From Stenotrophomonas sp. 57 (GTDB taxonomy: Bacteria > Pseudomonadota > Gammaproteobacteria > Xanthomonadales > Xanthomonadaceae), in assembly GCF_030291075.1 (NCBI RefSeq), contig NZ_CP127407.1, positions 2,788,001-2,852,000 of the forward strand: a stretch of 64,000 bases of DNA, in the 5' to 3' direction. Position numbers and translations under genes: made by a program. Below, one piece after another: positions 19,861 to 32,009 of this stretch (the first letter of the stretch is position 1; each line of letters opens with the position of its first letter). Under the pieces are notes generated by a model, which was not told the DNA's origin, searched no databases, and saw only the letters and a list, made by a program, of their open reading frames with translations.

Positions 19861-22800
19861 ATGCCTAAATTTTTCATCGAACATCCAGTCTTCGCCTGGG
19901 TGGTTGCGATCCTGATCTCGCTCAGCGGCGTGATCGCGATCCTCAACCTGGGCGTGGAGTCCTATCCCAACATCGCCCCGCCGCAGGTCACCGTCTCGGC
20001 CACCTACCCGGGCGCCAGTGCGGACACCACGGAAAAATCGGTCACCCAGGTGATCGAGCAGCAGCTGACCGGTATCGATCACCTGCTGTACTTCAGTTCC
20101 TCGTCCGCTTCCAACGGCCGTGCGCAGATCACCCTGACCTTCGAGACCGGTACCGATCCGGACATCGCCCAGGTGCAGGTGCAGAACAAGGTCTCGCTGG
20201 CCACGCCCCGACTGCCTTCGGAAGTGACCCAGCAGGGTGTGGTGGTGGCCAAGGCCAACGCCGGCTTCCTGATGGTGATCGCGCTGCAGTCCGATACGCC
20301 GGCCATCAACCGTGACGCCCTGAACGACATCGTTGGTTCGCGCGTGCTCGACCAGGTCTCGCGTATCCCCGGCGTCGGCAGCACCCAGCAGTTCGGTTCC
20401 GAGTACGCCATGAACATCTGGCTCAACCCGGAAAAGATGCAGGGCTATGGCCTTTCGGCCAGCCAGGTGCTGGCCGCGGTACGTGCGCAGAACGTGCAGT
20501 TCGCCGCCGGTGCGCTGGGTTCGGACCCGTCGCCGGAAGGCCAGCACTTCACCGCCACGGTCTCGGCCGAAGGCCGCTTCAGCTCGCCGCAGGAATTCGA
20601 GAACATCATCCTGCGCGCCAATGCTGACGGCTCGCGCGTGCTGTTGAAGGACATCGCCCGCGTCGCCTTCGGTGCCAACAACTACGGCTTCGACACCCAG
20701 TACAACGGCAAGCCGACCGGTGCCTTCGCCATCCAGCTGCTGCCGGGCGCCAACGCCCTGAACGTGGCCGATGCGGTCCGCGCCAAGATGGACGAACTGC
20801 AGCCCAGCTTCCCGGCCGGTGTCACCTGGTTCTCGCCGTACGACAGCACCACCTTCGTCAAGATCTCGATCCAGGAAGTGGTCAAGACGCTGTTCGAGGC
20901 GGTGTTCCTCGTGTTCCTGGTGATGCTGATCTTCCTGCAGAACTTCCGCGCCACCCTGATCCCGACCCTGGTCATCCCGGTGGCCCTGCTCGGTACCTTC
21001 CTGGGCATGTGGATGATCGGCTTCACGATCAACCAGCTGACCCTGTTCGCGATGGTGCTGGCAATCGGCATCGTGGTCGATGACGCGATCGTGGTGATCG
21101 AGAACGTCGAACGTATCATGACCGAGGAAGGCCTGGCGCCGAAGCCGGCCACGCAGAAGGCGATGACCCAGATCACCGGCGCGGTGGTCGCGATCACCGT
21201 CGTGCTGGCTGCGGTGTTCATTCCGTCGGCCCTGCAGGGCGGTGCCGCCGGTGAGATCTACAAGCAGTTCGCGCTGACCATCGCCATTTCGATGGCGTTC
21301 TCGGCGTTCCTGGCGCTGGGCTTCACCCCGGCGCTGTGCGCGACCTTCCTCAAGCCGACGCACAACGACAACCCGAACATCGTCTACCGCACCTTCAACA
21401 AGTACTACGACAAGATCAGCCACACCTATGTGGGCCACATCACCTCGGCGGTGCGCCACGCCCCGCGCTGGATGATCCTGTTCGTGGTACTGACCGCACT
21501 GTGCGGTTTCCTGTTCACCCGCATGCCGGGCAGCTTCCTGCCGGAAGAAGACCAGGGCTATGCGCTGGCGATCGTGCAGCTGCCGCCGGGCTCGACCAAG
21601 GGCCAGACCAACGAAGTGTTCGCGCAGATGCGTGGCATCCTGGAGAAGCAGGATGGCTATGAAGGCATGCTGCAGGTGGCCGGTTTCAGCTTCGTCGGTT
21701 CCGGCGAGAACGTCGGCATGGGGTTCATCCGCCTGAAGCCTTGGGAGGAACGCAAGTTCACCGCGCCGGAGTTCATCCAGAACATGAACGGCGCGTTCTA
21801 TGGCATCAAGGAAGCGCAGATCTTCGTGGTCAACCTGCCCACCGTGCAGGGCCTTGGCCAGTTCGGTGGCTTCGACATGTGGCTGCAGGACCGTAGCGGT
21901 GCCGGTTACGAGCAGCTGACCCAGGCCCGCAACATCCTGCTCGGCCAGGCCGCGCAGAAACCGGACCACCTGGTCGGTGTGCGCCCGAACGGCCTGGAAA
22001 ACGCGCCGCAGTTGCAGCTGCACGTGGATCGCGTACAGGCGCAGTCGATGGGCATGTCGGTGTCGGACGTGTACAGCACCATCCAGCTGATGCTGGCCCC
22101 GGTGTACGTCAACGACTTCTTCTACGAAGGCCGCATCAAGCGCGTGACCATGCAGGCCGATGGCCCGTACCGCACCGGCCAGGAGTCGCTGAAGAGCTTC
22201 TACAGCCCGTCCACCCTCACCACCAATGCCGACGGTACCAACGCGATGATCCCGCTCAACACGGTGGTCAAGTCCGAATGGGTGTCGGCACCGCCGTCGC
22301 TGAGCCGCTACAACGGCTACTCGGCGATCAACATCGTCGGTTCGCAGGCACCGGGCACCAGCTCGGGTGAGGCGATGCAGACCATGGAGGCGATCGTCAA
22401 CGACGACCTGCCGGCCGGTTTCGGCTACGACTGGTCCGGCATGTCCTACCAGGAGATCCTGGCCGGCAATGCCGCAACCCTGCTGCTGGTGTTGTCGATC
22501 GTGGTGGTGTTCCTGTGCCTGGCCGCACTGTATGAAAGCTGGTCGATCCCGGTGGCGGTGCTGCTGGTGGTGCCGCTGGGCGTGCTGGGTGCACTTGGCC
22601 TGTCGATGCTGCGTGGCCTGCCCAACGACCTGTTCTTCAAGATCGGCCTGATCACCGTGATCGGCCTAGCGGCGAAGAACGCGATCCTGATCGTGGAGTT
22701 CGCGGTGGAGCAGCGTGCGGCCGGCAAGAACCTGCGCGATGCCACCATCGAAGCGGCCCGCCTGCGTTTCCGCCCGATCCTGATGACCTCGTTCGCATTC

Positions 22801-23034
22801 ATCATGGGCGTTATCCCGATGGCGATCTCCACCGGCGCCGGCGCCAACTCCCGCCACGCCATCGGTACCGGCGTGATCGGCGGCATGCTGTTCGCCACCC
22901 TGCTCGGCCTGTTGATGATCCCGGTGTTCTTCGTGGTCGTGCGCCGCATGCTGGGCGACAAGCTGGATCAACCGTCCAAGGAGTTCATGGAACGCCAGCG
23001 TGATGCGGATGCTGCACACCGCCCGGATCGTTGA
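19861..23034 (+). CDS. RND multidrug efflux pump subunit (HAE1 family)
   Basis: This is the inner-membrane proton/drug antiporter of an AcrB/MexB-like pump. It has 1057 residues, the standard size, and begins MPKFFIEHPVFAWVVAILIS as HAE1 pumps do. The proton-relay aspartates lie in LAIGIVVDDAIVVIENVER (about residues 407-408), and the essential lysine in GLAAKNAILIVEFAVEQ (near 938). Twelve membrane helices in two halves flank two large periplasmic loops. No outer-membrane factor gene follows; a strong terminator closes the operon, so a TolC-like channel must come from elsewhere. Two-gene Sme pumps such as SmeGH or SmeMN have this layout, but I cannot assign it by sequence alone. Confidence 0.96.
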   Translation: MPKFFIEHPVFAWVVAILISLSGVIAILNLGVESYPNIAPPQVTVSATYPGASADTTEKSVTQVIEQQLTGIDHLLYFSSSSASNGRAQITLTFETGTDPDIAQVQVQNKVSLATPRLPSEVTQQGVVVAKANAGFLMVIALQSDTPAINRDALNDIVGSRVLDQVSRIPGVGSTQQFGSEYAMNIWLNPEKMQGYGLSASQVLAAVRAQNVQFAAGALGSDPSPEGQHFTATVSAEGRFSSPQEFENIILRANADGSRVLLKDIARVAFGANNYGFDTQYNGKPTGAFAIQLLPGANALNVADAVRAKMDELQPSFPAGVTWFSPYDSTTFVKISIQEVVKTLFEAVFLVFLVMLIFLQNFRATLIPTLVIPVALLGTFLGMWMIGFTINQLTLFAMVLAIGIVVDDAIVVIENVERIMTEEGLAPKPATQKAMTQITGAVVAITVVLAAVFIPSALQGGAAGEIYKQFALTIAISMAFSAFLALGFTPALCATFLKPTHNDNPNIVYRTFNKYYDKISHTYVGHITSAVRHAPRWMILFVVLTALCGFLFTRMPGSFLPEEDQGYALAIVQLPPGSTKGQTNEVFAQMRGILEKQDGYEGMLQVAGFSFVGSGENVGMGFIRLKPWEERKFTAPEFIQNMNGAFYGIKEAQIFVVNLPTVQGLGQFGGFDMWLQDRSGAGYEQLTQARNILLGQAAQKPDHLVGVRPNGLENAPQLQLHVDRVQAQSMGMSVSDVYSTIQLMLAPVYVNDFFYEGRIKRVTMQADGPYRTGQESLKSFYSPSTLTTNADGTNAMIPLNTVVKSEWVSAPPSLSRYNGYSAINIVGSQAPGTSSGEAMQTMEAIVNDDLPAGFGYDWSGMSYQEILAGNAATLLLVLSIVVVFLCLAALYESWSIPVAVLLVVPLGVLGALGLSMLRGLPNDLFFKIGLITVIGLAAKNAILIVEFAVEQRAAGKNLRDATIEAARLRFRPILMTSFAFIMGVIPMAISTGAGANSRHAIGTGVIGGMLFATLLGLLMIPVFFVVVRRMLGDKLDQPSKEFMERQRDADAAHRPDR

Positions 23035-23055
23035 TCCGGTGGTGAGCTGAAACGA

Positions 23056-23087
23056 AAAGGCCCCGGAGCGATCCGGGGCCTTTTTTT
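23056..23087 (+). terminator. Rho-independent terminator of the RND operon
   Basis: A 12-bp stem (AAAGGCCCCGGA with TCCGGGGCCTTT) has a GCGA tetraloop and is followed by a T tract. It begins 21 bp after the pump gene stop. Confidence 0.92.
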
Positions 23088-23101
23088 CTGCTTTTGAATG
23101 C

Positions 23102-23132
23102 ATGCCAACCAAGGTTCAAGGTTGGCATCTAC
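23102..23132. repeat. Solo SMAG-like half element
   Basis: A single hairpin, ATGCCAACC with GGTTGGCAT (23102-23110 and 23120-23128), is followed directly by CTAC. The stem resembles the GCCAACC subfamily at 10517-10582. Only one GTAG/CTAC end is present, so this is a monomer. It lies between the RND terminator and the 3' end of the following minus-strand gene. Confidence 0.65.
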
Positions 23133-23144
23133 CAGGGCAACGTC

Positions 23145-23432
23145 TCAGCGCAGCAGCGCAACCACTATGCACACCGCCACGATCGCCAAGGCCACCCACT
23201 GCATCGGCACGAAGAAGAAATGATGAGGCGCGGCTTCGCCCTTCTGCCGGGGCACGCGATTGAGCCACAGGCCCAGCAGTACGTTCACGGCGGCGCCGAT
23301 ACCTGCACCCAGCAGCACCTGCTGCAGCGGGATGTTGCCCTTGGGACCGTCATTTGGGAAGAAGTACGCCAGCAGCAGAATTGCTGCGATCGGCGTCACC
23401 AGCGTCATGAATCCCCAACCGCGATGGATCAT
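23145..23432 (-). CDS. Small three-helix membrane protein, function unknown
   Basis: This 95-residue protein from the ATG at 23432 has three hydrophobic segments, beginning FMTLVTPIAAILLLAYFF, VLLGAGIGAAVNVLLGLWL and WVALAIVAVCIVVALLR. The short HHFFFVPMQW motif precedes the third helix. I do not recognise a characterised family. An upstream in-frame start at 23471 would add 13 residues; I prefer 23432, which has a purine-rich GGCAGG immediately before it. It stands alone on the minus strand between the efflux operon and the orphan exported protein. Confidence 0.7.
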   Translation of the reverse strand: MIHRGWGFMTLVTPIAAILLLAYFFPNDGPKGNIPLQQVLLGAGIGAAVNVLLGLWLNRVPRQKGEAAPHHFFFVPMQWVALAIVAVCIVVALLR

Positions 23433-23697
23433 CCTGCCTGCCCTGAAGAATTGCCGATCACATTGGAACATGAACGCAAAGAGCTCGTCGCGTTCGCCTC
23501 GTGCTGCAGGCCGTTGCGGATGATGAGCGTAGGCTCAGAAGCATCCGCGTGGCGCATTGCAGCCCAAGCCCGCGCCAATTGCGACAGGAAGCTGCGCGCC
23601 AGAACAGAGACGTCCGCAATGGGATCCGGATCGCTGTTTCATTGAGCCCATACCGGTATCCAGAGCATTCCTTCAACGGATTGATCGAGGAATGCTC

Positions 23698-24609
23698 ATG
23701 TCGCATCTTTCGAATGCACGTCTACTCGCCGCCTGCATGTTCCTGTCACTCGGCCTCGGCCCGCACGCAACCGCACAGGCCGGCGGCATAGTACCGTGCA
23801 ACAACTGCGCCAGTCCTCGCTTGGCAGCACTCCAGTCAGGAACGGGATTGACCGTGGTGGTCGACCTGGAGCAAAAGCGGCTCAATGGCTTTGAAGTAGA
23901 GTACGACCGCGAACTGCGGAGACACCGCGCAGTCCCCGTAGCGGTCCCGGCCGAAGTGACCGCGATGTTCAATCGCATCCTCGCCCTCCCACAGGCCGGC
24001 ATCGGGTCCGGAACGCAGTTTGTGCCACAGTCATTCGGCCGTGGGACTGTTGTTCCGGTCCATCCTGATAACCCACAGATGGCCAATGGCATCACCTTCC
24101 CTACCGAACTGAAAGGGCTCAACGCCTACGATGTGGTGCAATCGGCCACCTACCGCACGCAACTGGAACTCGGCATAGGACGCGCCTTCAGTGGCGCCAA
24201 CACGTCGCAGCCCGCATGGAACTCCCTGGCTACGACGATCTCTTCTGTTGTGCTGAGCTGGGTGAGCAAACTGTTTGGCGTGGACACCGTGACTTATGTG
24301 ATTACCTGGCGCGATGGCTCGCAGACCAGGCTGGTGATCACTCCAGACTCGGTCGACAGGGCAAAGTATGTTGCGGGTGAGAGCGTCGACGCGGCAGGAA
24401 ACCGGATACCGGACGGCGCCGCGTCAAACAGCGATACGGGCCAAGGCTATTCGGGCTCGTATCATTTCAGCAACGACGGGGACTATCAGAGCTGGGTGGA
24501 TACCGCACATCTGTATGGTGTCAGGATTGAGATCAATCCCGGATCGGCCCCGACGGGTCCCATCTGCAGATGGGATGGCCGACAACTTCATTGCCAGGTG
24601 CCCCGCTAA
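23698..24609 (+). CDS. Orphan exported protein, function unknown
   Basis: This 303-residue protein has a clear signal peptide (LLAACMFLSLGLGPHATAQA, probable cleavage after AQA near residue 28) and a mature N-terminus GGIVPCNNCAS with a CxxC pair. The C-terminus has another Cys pair (CRWDGRQLHCQVPR). The middle contains YVITWRDGSQTRLVITP and a polar SDTGQGYSGSYHFSNDGDY stretch. The start is the ATG at 23698, seven bases after GAGG; longer in-frame starts would bury the signal peptide. Base composition looks somewhat less GC-rich than the neighbours. I do not recognise the family. Confidence 0.75.
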   Translation: MSHLSNARLLAACMFLSLGLGPHATAQAGGIVPCNNCASPRLAALQSGTGLTVVVDLEQKRLNGFEVEYDRELRRHRAVPVAVPAEVTAMFNRILALPQAGIGSGTQFVPQSFGRGTVVPVHPDNPQMANGITFPTELKGLNAYDVVQSATYRTQLELGIGRAFSGANTSQPAWNSLATTISSVVLSWVSKLFGVDTVTYVITWRDGSQTRLVITPDSVDRAKYVAGESVDAAGNRIPDGAASNSDTGQGYSGSYHFSNDGDYQSWVDTAHLYGVRIEINPGSAPTGPICRWDGRQLHCQVPR

Positions 24610-24703
24610 CGCATTCCTGGCCTGGCCTGGTCAGCGCCGTGCCGCCACGTATGCGCGCCCCAGCACTGCCGCGCCGCCATTGCAGCGGCGCGGCCCTTGC
24701 CAA

Positions 24704-25852
24704 TCAACGCAGACCGGTCTCGTTGCGGGCGATCACCAGGCGCTGGATTTCCGAAGTGCCTTCATAGATCTCGGTGATCTTGGCATCACGGAAGTAGCGC
24801 TCCAGCGGCATTTCCTTCGAATAGCCCATGCCGCCATGGATCTGCACCGCCTGGTGGGTGATCCACATTGCGGCTTCCGAAGCGGTCAGCTTGGCCACCG
24901 CCGCTTCGGTGCTGAAACGCTTGCCCTGGCCCTTCACCCATGCCGCGCGCAGGGTAAGCAGCAGCGCTGCATCCAGCTTGCACTTCATGTCGGCGATCTT
25001 GGCCTGGGTCATCTGGAAGGTACCGATGGCCGCGCCGAACGCCTTGCGCTCCTTCACGTATTCCAGGGTCGCTTCATAGGCAGCACGGGCGATGCCGATG
25101 GCCTGCGATGCGATGCCGATGCGGCCCGCGTCCAGCACGCTCATGGCGATCTTGAAGCCCTCGCCTTCCTGGCCCAGCACGTCCTCAGCCTGCGCCACGT
25201 AGTCGTTGAACTCGATTTCGCAGGTGGCCGAGGCACGGATGCCCAGCTTCGGCTCGGTCTTGCCGCGGCCGAAACCCGCCTTGTCGGTGTCGATGATGAA
25301 GGCGGTGATGCCGCGCGCGCCCTTGTCCGGCTCGCTCATCGCGAACAGCACGATGTACTTGGCCACCGGGCCGGAGGTGATCCAGCTCTTCTTGCCGTTG
25401 ATCACGAAGGTACCGTCGGCCTGCTTCACCGCGCGGCAGCGCATGGCGGTCGCATCCGAACCCGACTGCGGTTCGGTCAGCGCGAATGCACCGATGGCCT
25501 CGCCTTCGGCGATCGCACGCACGTAGGTCTGCTTCTGCGCTTCGGTACCGTGGGTGAGGATGCCGTTGCAGAACAGCGAGTTGTTCACCGACATGATGGT
25601 CGAATGGGCTGCGTCGGCGGCGGCGACCTCCACCATCGCCAGCACGTACGCGATCGGGTCCATGCCCGCGCCGCCGTATTCGGTCGGCACTTCGATGCCC
25701 ATCAGGCCGTTCTCGCCGAGCAGGCGGATGTTGTCCAGCGGGAACTCGCCGGTACGGTCATGATGCTCCGCACTCGGGGCGATCTTCTCCTGCGCGATCC
25801 GCCGCGCCACGTCCTGCAGCATCAACTGCTCTTCGGTAAAGCTGAAATCCAC
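24704..25852 (-). CDS. Acyl-CoA dehydrogenase (short/branched-chain type)
   Basis: This FAD flavoenzyme introduces the 2,3-double bond in acyl-CoA, in fatty-acid or branched-chain amino-acid breakdown. It has 382 residues. The N-terminal FTEEQLMLQDVARRIA, the FAD-contact signature AFALTEPQSGSDA and the C-terminal signature with catalytic glutamate (ITEIYEGTSEIQRLVIAR) are all present. The glutamate at the butyryl/medium-chain position suggests a short-chain or 2-methylacyl substrate, but specificity cannot be read from sequence. It is a single gene, divergent from the SahR gene. Confidence 0.95.
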   Translation of the reverse strand: MDFSFTEEQLMLQDVARRIAQEKIAPSAEHHDRTGEFPLDNIRLLGENGLMGIEVPTEYGGAGMDPIAYVLAMVEVAAADAAHSTIMSVNNSLFCNGILTHGTEAQKQTYVRAIAEGEAIGAFALTEPQSGSDATAMRCRAVKQADGTFVINGKKSWITSGPVAKYIVLFAMSEPDKGARGITAFIIDTDKAGFGRGKTEPKLGIRASATCEIEFNDYVAQAEDVLGQEGEGFKIAMSVLDAGRIGIASQAIGIARAAYEATLEYVKERKAFGAAIGTFQMTQAKIADMKCKLDAALLLTLRAAWVKGQGKRFSTEAAVAKLTASEAAMWITHQAVQIHGGMGYSKEMPLERYFRDAKITEIYEGTSEIQRLVIARNETGLR

Positions 25853-25975
25853 AACACCCTCCCGGGTACATGATGTTATGGGCCGCGCACGGCGTGCCCA
25901 GGTGCCCCGATTGTACCGGGGCCAGGCGGCATCCGTACGCCAGCGACTTGACCGCTGCAGGCCTTGTCAGCGAAC

Positions 25976-26003
25976 ATATCTCTATATCGCGATAGGTAGA
26001 TAT
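25976..26003. promoter_or_regulatory. Candidate SahR-type operator
   Basis: A 28-bp imperfect palindrome is centred at 25989/25990. The left half is ATATCTCTATATCG and the right half is CGATAGGTAGATAT; 11 of 14 positions are symmetrical. It ends two bases before the start codon of the ArsR/methyltransferase regulator, so binding would block transcription or translation of that gene and the metH genes. The site is AT-rich in an otherwise GC-rich region. This is inferred; no binding data were consulted. Confidence 0.6.
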
Positions 26004-26005
26004 TT

Positions 26006-26935
26006 ATGGATCTTGAAGACTGGTCGACCCGCCTGAAGGTGTTCGCCGACGCGACCCGCGTGCGCCTGTTGGCGCTGCTGGAGCAGGAAGAACTGACCGT
26101 GGCCGAACTGTCGGCGATCACCCGGCTGGCACAGCCGCGCGTGTCCACCCACCTGGCGCGCCTGAAGGAAGCCGGCCTGGTCCGCGACCGCCGTGCAGGC
26201 GTGTCGGCCTATTACCGCTTCGACGAAGCCCAGCTGGACCCGGCGCAGCGTGCATTGTGGCATGCCTTGAGCAACGGAAGCGATGACCCGCTGCTGCGCC
26301 AGGACGCTGAACGCGTCGCCGCCGTACTGGCCCACCGCGCCTCCGACCAGAACTGGGCCGACAGCGTGGCCGGCGACATGGAACGCCACTACTCTCCCGG
26401 ACGGACCTGGGAGGCGCTGGCGCGTACCGCGCTGCCGCTGCTGGAAACCGGCGACGTGCTGGACATCGCCTCCGGCGACGGCGTGCTGGCCGAACTGGTG
26501 GCCCCGCATGCCAAGCGCTACATCTGCATCGATACCAGCGCGCGCGTGGTTGCCGCCGCCAGCGAGCGCCTGCGCCGCCTGCCCAACGTGGAAGTGCGCG
26601 AGGGCGACATGCATGCACTCCCCTTCAAGGACAGCAGCTTCGACCTGGTGGTGCTGATGCACGCACTCACCTACGCCAGCAAACCGGCACAGGCGGTCAC
26701 CGAAGCCGCACGCGTGCTGCGCCCGGGGGGCCGCCTGCTGCTGTGCAGCCTGGCCCGGCATGAACACAAGGCGGCGGTGGAAGCCTACGGCCACGTCAAT
26801 CTCGGCTTCAGCGACAAGGAGCTGCGCAGGTTCGTCGACAAGGCCGGCCTGCAGGTCTCAAGCCTGGAGACGGTCACCCGCGAAAAGCGCCCGCCGCACT
26901 TCGAAGTGATTTCGCTGATCGCCAACAAACCCTGA
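26006..26935 (+). CDS. sahR: ArsR-family regulator fused to SAM methyltransferase domain (SahR-like)
   Basis: The 309 residues form two domains. The first is an N-terminal winged helix ([20 protein letters not shown], then [20 protein letters not shown]; residues about 10-75) of the ArsR type. The second is a C-terminal class I methyltransferase fold ([20 protein letters not shown] near residue 150, then [16 protein letters not shown]). This architecture defines SahR, described as an S-adenosylhomocysteine-responsive repressor of methionine-cycle genes. The position 13 bp ahead of metH fits that role. The start codon abuts a palindromic operator. The methyltransferase domain probably senses SAH rather than methylating. 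Confidence 0.85.
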   Translation: MDLEDWSTRLKVFADATRVRLLALLEQEELTVAELSAITRLAQPRVSTHLARLKEAGLVRDRRAGVSAYYRFDEAQLDPAQRALWHALSNGSDDPLLRQDAERVAAVLAHRASDQNWADSVAGDMERHYSPGRTWEALARTALPLLETGDVLDIASGDGVLAELVAPHAKRYICIDTSARVVAAASERLRRLPNVEVREGDMHALPFKDSSFDLVVLMHALTYASKPAQAVTEAARVLRPGGRLLLCSLARHEHKAAVEAYGHVNLGFSDKELRRFVDKAGLQVSSLETVTREKRPPHFEVISLIANKP

Positions 26936-26948
26936 GCCCGAGACCGCC

Positions 26949-28039
26949 ATGTCCACGCTGCCCTGGTTGCATCCTGATCGTGCCAACGCCCTGCTCGATG
27001 CCCTGCGCGAGCGGATCCTGATCATCGACGGTGCGATGGGCACGATGATCCAGCGCCATGGCCTGCAGGAAGACGACTACCGCGGCGAGCGCTTCGCCGG
27101 CGGCTACGACCACGTACACGGCCCGGGCTGTGACCAAGGCACACCTGAAGGTCACGATCTCAAAGGCAACAACGATCTGCTGCTGTTGACCCGGCCGCAG
27201 GTCATCGCCGACATCCACACCGCCTATCTCGAAGCCGGTGCGGATCTGGTCGAAACCAACACCTTCAACGCCACCTCGGTCAGCCAGGCCGACTACCACC
27301 TCGAACACCTGGTCTATGAGCTGAACAAGGCGGGCGCTGCGGTAGCTCGCGCCTGCTGCGATGCCGCCGCTGCACGCACCCCGGGCAAACCGCGCTTTGT
27401 CATCGGCGTGCTTGGCCCGACCAGCCGCACGGCCTCGATCAGTCCCGATGTCAACGACCCGGGCTTCCGCAACACAAGCTTCGATGAACTGCGCGACACC
27501 TACCGCGAAGCGATCGACGGCCTGATTGACGGCGGTGCCGACACGATCATGGTCGAGACCATCTTCGACACGCTCAATGCCAAAGCCGCGCTCTATGCGC
27601 TGGAGGAGGCGTTCGATGCACGTGGCGCGCGCCTGCCGGTGATGATCTCCGGCACCATCACCGACGCGTCGGGACGCACATTGTCGGGGCAGACGGCAGA
27701 AGCGTTCCATGCCTCGCTGGCCCATGCGCGCCCTCTGTCGATCGGGCTGAACTGTGCGCTGGGTGCCGATGCGATGCGCCCGCACGTGGAAACCTTGTCG
27801 CAGGTGTCGGACTGCTATGTCAGTGCGCACCCCAATGCGGGCCTGCCCAATGCCTTCGGTGAGTACGACGAATCCCCCGAGGACATGGCCACCACCCTGC
27901 GGGGGTTCGCCGAGGACGGCCTGCTGAACCTGGTCGGTGGCTGCTGCGGCTCCACCCCCGACCATATCCGCGCGATCGCCCAGGCCGTAGCCGGGCTCGC
28001 ACCGCGCGCCCTGCCCGGCGCACAGGAGCAGCACGCCGC

Positions 28040-28043
<4 letters not shown>
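26949..28043 (+). CDS. metH: Methionine synthase, homocysteine-binding subunit (MetH N-terminal part)
   Basis: This is the homocysteine S-methyltransferase module of B12-dependent methionine synthase, encoded as its own 364-residue protein. It has [21 protein letters not shown] at the N-terminus. Two zinc-ligand regions are present: [14 protein letters not shown] near residue 262 and the terminal [14 protein letters not shown] near 333-346. In E. coli these residues form the first third of a single 1,227-residue MetH. The stop overlaps the start of the second part by four bases (ATGA), so the two halves are made together and must associate. Confidence 0.95.
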
Positions 28044-30724
<2,681 letters not shown>

Positions 30725-30727
30725 CAC

Positions 30728-30790
30728 AAAAGGGCGGAGGGGATCAAGTCGCTCATGAACAAACGACCTGATCCCCTCCGCTCCCTTTTT
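30728..30790 (+). terminator. Long terminator hairpin after metH
   Basis: A long, slightly bulged stem pairs AAAAGGGCGGAGGGGATC (from 30728) with GATCCCCTCCG-CTCCCTTTTT (ending 30790). It begins four bases after the metH stop and ends in a T run. The near-symmetrical A and T flanks could also work on the other strand. It ends 16 bp before the MFS gene start. Confidence 0.85.
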
Positions 30791-30806
30791 GCCTCATCAT
30801 TCCACG

Positions 30807-31994
30807 ATGACCGTTCCCGTTGCCCGCCTCTCAAGTTTCTATCTGTTCTACTACGCGGCGCTCGGGGCGTTCACTCCGTACTGGAGCCTGTTCCTCACCG
30901 CGCGCGGGATGAGCGTGACCGCGATCAGCGTGATGATGGGCCTGTGGTATGCCACGCGCGTGGTTGCACCCAGCGCCTGGACCTCGCTGGCGGCCACTTC
31001 GCCACGGCCGATCCGCCTGTTGCGCATCGGCTGCGTGCTGACCCTGGTCAGCTTCGCCGCGTTCCTGCTCCCGCTGCCGCAGCCGTGGATGTACCCGGCG
31101 ATGATCGTGTTCTGCTTCTTCTACAACGCAGTGATGCCGCAGTTCGAGTCGATCACCCTTACCCACCTCGGCAATGACAGCCATCGCTATGGGCTGATCC
31201 GGGTCTGGGGCTCGCTGGGCTTCATCGCCATCGTCACCCTGTTCGGCTGGCTGATCGAAGGCGATGGCACCCGCAGCCGCGCCGGCCTGCTGCCGTGGAT
31301 GATGCTGCCACTGTTCGCGCTGCTGGTCGCCTCGGCCTTCAGCAACCACTACGCTCGCGACATCGGCAAGGCAGGGGGCGACGCCAGCGGCTTCTGGCAG
31401 ATCGTGCGCCGACCGCCGGTGCTGGCGTTCTTCCTCGCTGCTTTCATGGAGCAGCTGTCGTTCGGGCCGTACTACACGTTCTTCTCGGTCTACATGGACC
31501 ACCACGGCTACCGCACGTCCACGCTCGGCCTGCTCTGGACCATCGGCGTGGTGTTCGAGGTCGGCGTGTTCTTCACCATTGGGCGCTTCTTCCGTCGCTA
31601 TGACGCCAGCTGGATGCTGTTGATCGCGCTGGTCAGTTCCTGCCTGCGCTGGGCAGTCACCGCCCTGTTCCCGGAAAACCTGCCGGTGATGCTGGTGGCG
31701 CAGACCGCGCATGCACTCGGCTTTGCCGCGTTCTTCGCTGCCGCGATGCAGATGCTGGCGACCTACTTCCCGGGTCGTCTCAACGGCCATGGCCAGGGCC
31801 TGCTGTACGGCTTCTCGTCCGGCGTCGGTGGCGTGCTGGGCGCGCTCATCGCCGGCCAGTTGTGGAAGATCGACGAGGGTCGCACCGCGTTTCTGGCCGG
31901 CAGCGGCTTCGCGCTGATCGGGGCGCTGCTGTGCTTCTTCGCGCTCAGCCTGCCGCTGATCCGTGCGAGCCGCAGCGGCGCACGCACGGGTTGA
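30807..31994 (+). CDS. MFS transporter, MFS_1-like / HcaT-type
   Basis: This 395-residue major facilitator has about twelve membrane helices. It begins LSSFYLFYYAALGAFTPYWSLFL and contains the family-typical YGLIRVWGSLGFIAIVTLFGW. It resembles the 3-phenylpropionate transporter (HcaT) / nucleoside permease-like group, but the substrate cannot be read from sequence. The ATG at 30807 is used; an earlier in-frame start would sit inside the metH terminator. Transcription must begin in or just after that terminator, or by read-through. The convergent acyltransferase gene ends 15 bp away. Confidence 0.9.
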   Translation: MTVPVARLSSFYLFYYAALGAFTPYWSLFLTARGMSVTAISVMMGLWYATRVVAPSAWTSLAATSPRPIRLLRIGCVLTLVSFAAFLLPLPQPWMYPAMIVFCFFYNAVMPQFESITLTHLGNDSHRYGLIRVWGSLGFIAIVTLFGWLIEGDGTRSRAGLLPWMMLPLFALLVASAFSNHYARDIGKAGGDASGFWQIVRRPPVLAFFLAAFMEQLSFGPYYTFFSVYMDHHGYRTSTLGLLWTIGVVFEVGVFFTIGRFFRRYDASWMLLIALVSSCLRWAVTALFPENLPVMLVAQTAHALGFAAFFAAAMQMLATYFPGRLNGHGQGLLYGFSSGVGGVLGALIAGQLWKIDEGRTAFLAGSGFALIGALLCFFALSLPLIRASRSGARTG

Positions 31995-32009
31995 GCGCTC
32001 CGCCCCGCT

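Noticed and set aside
18421..22023. 1200-residue open frame on the minus strand across the RND genes
   Set aside because: It lies antisense to the efflux adaptor and pump, which have complete family motifs. The translation is low-complexity with no ribosome-binding site.
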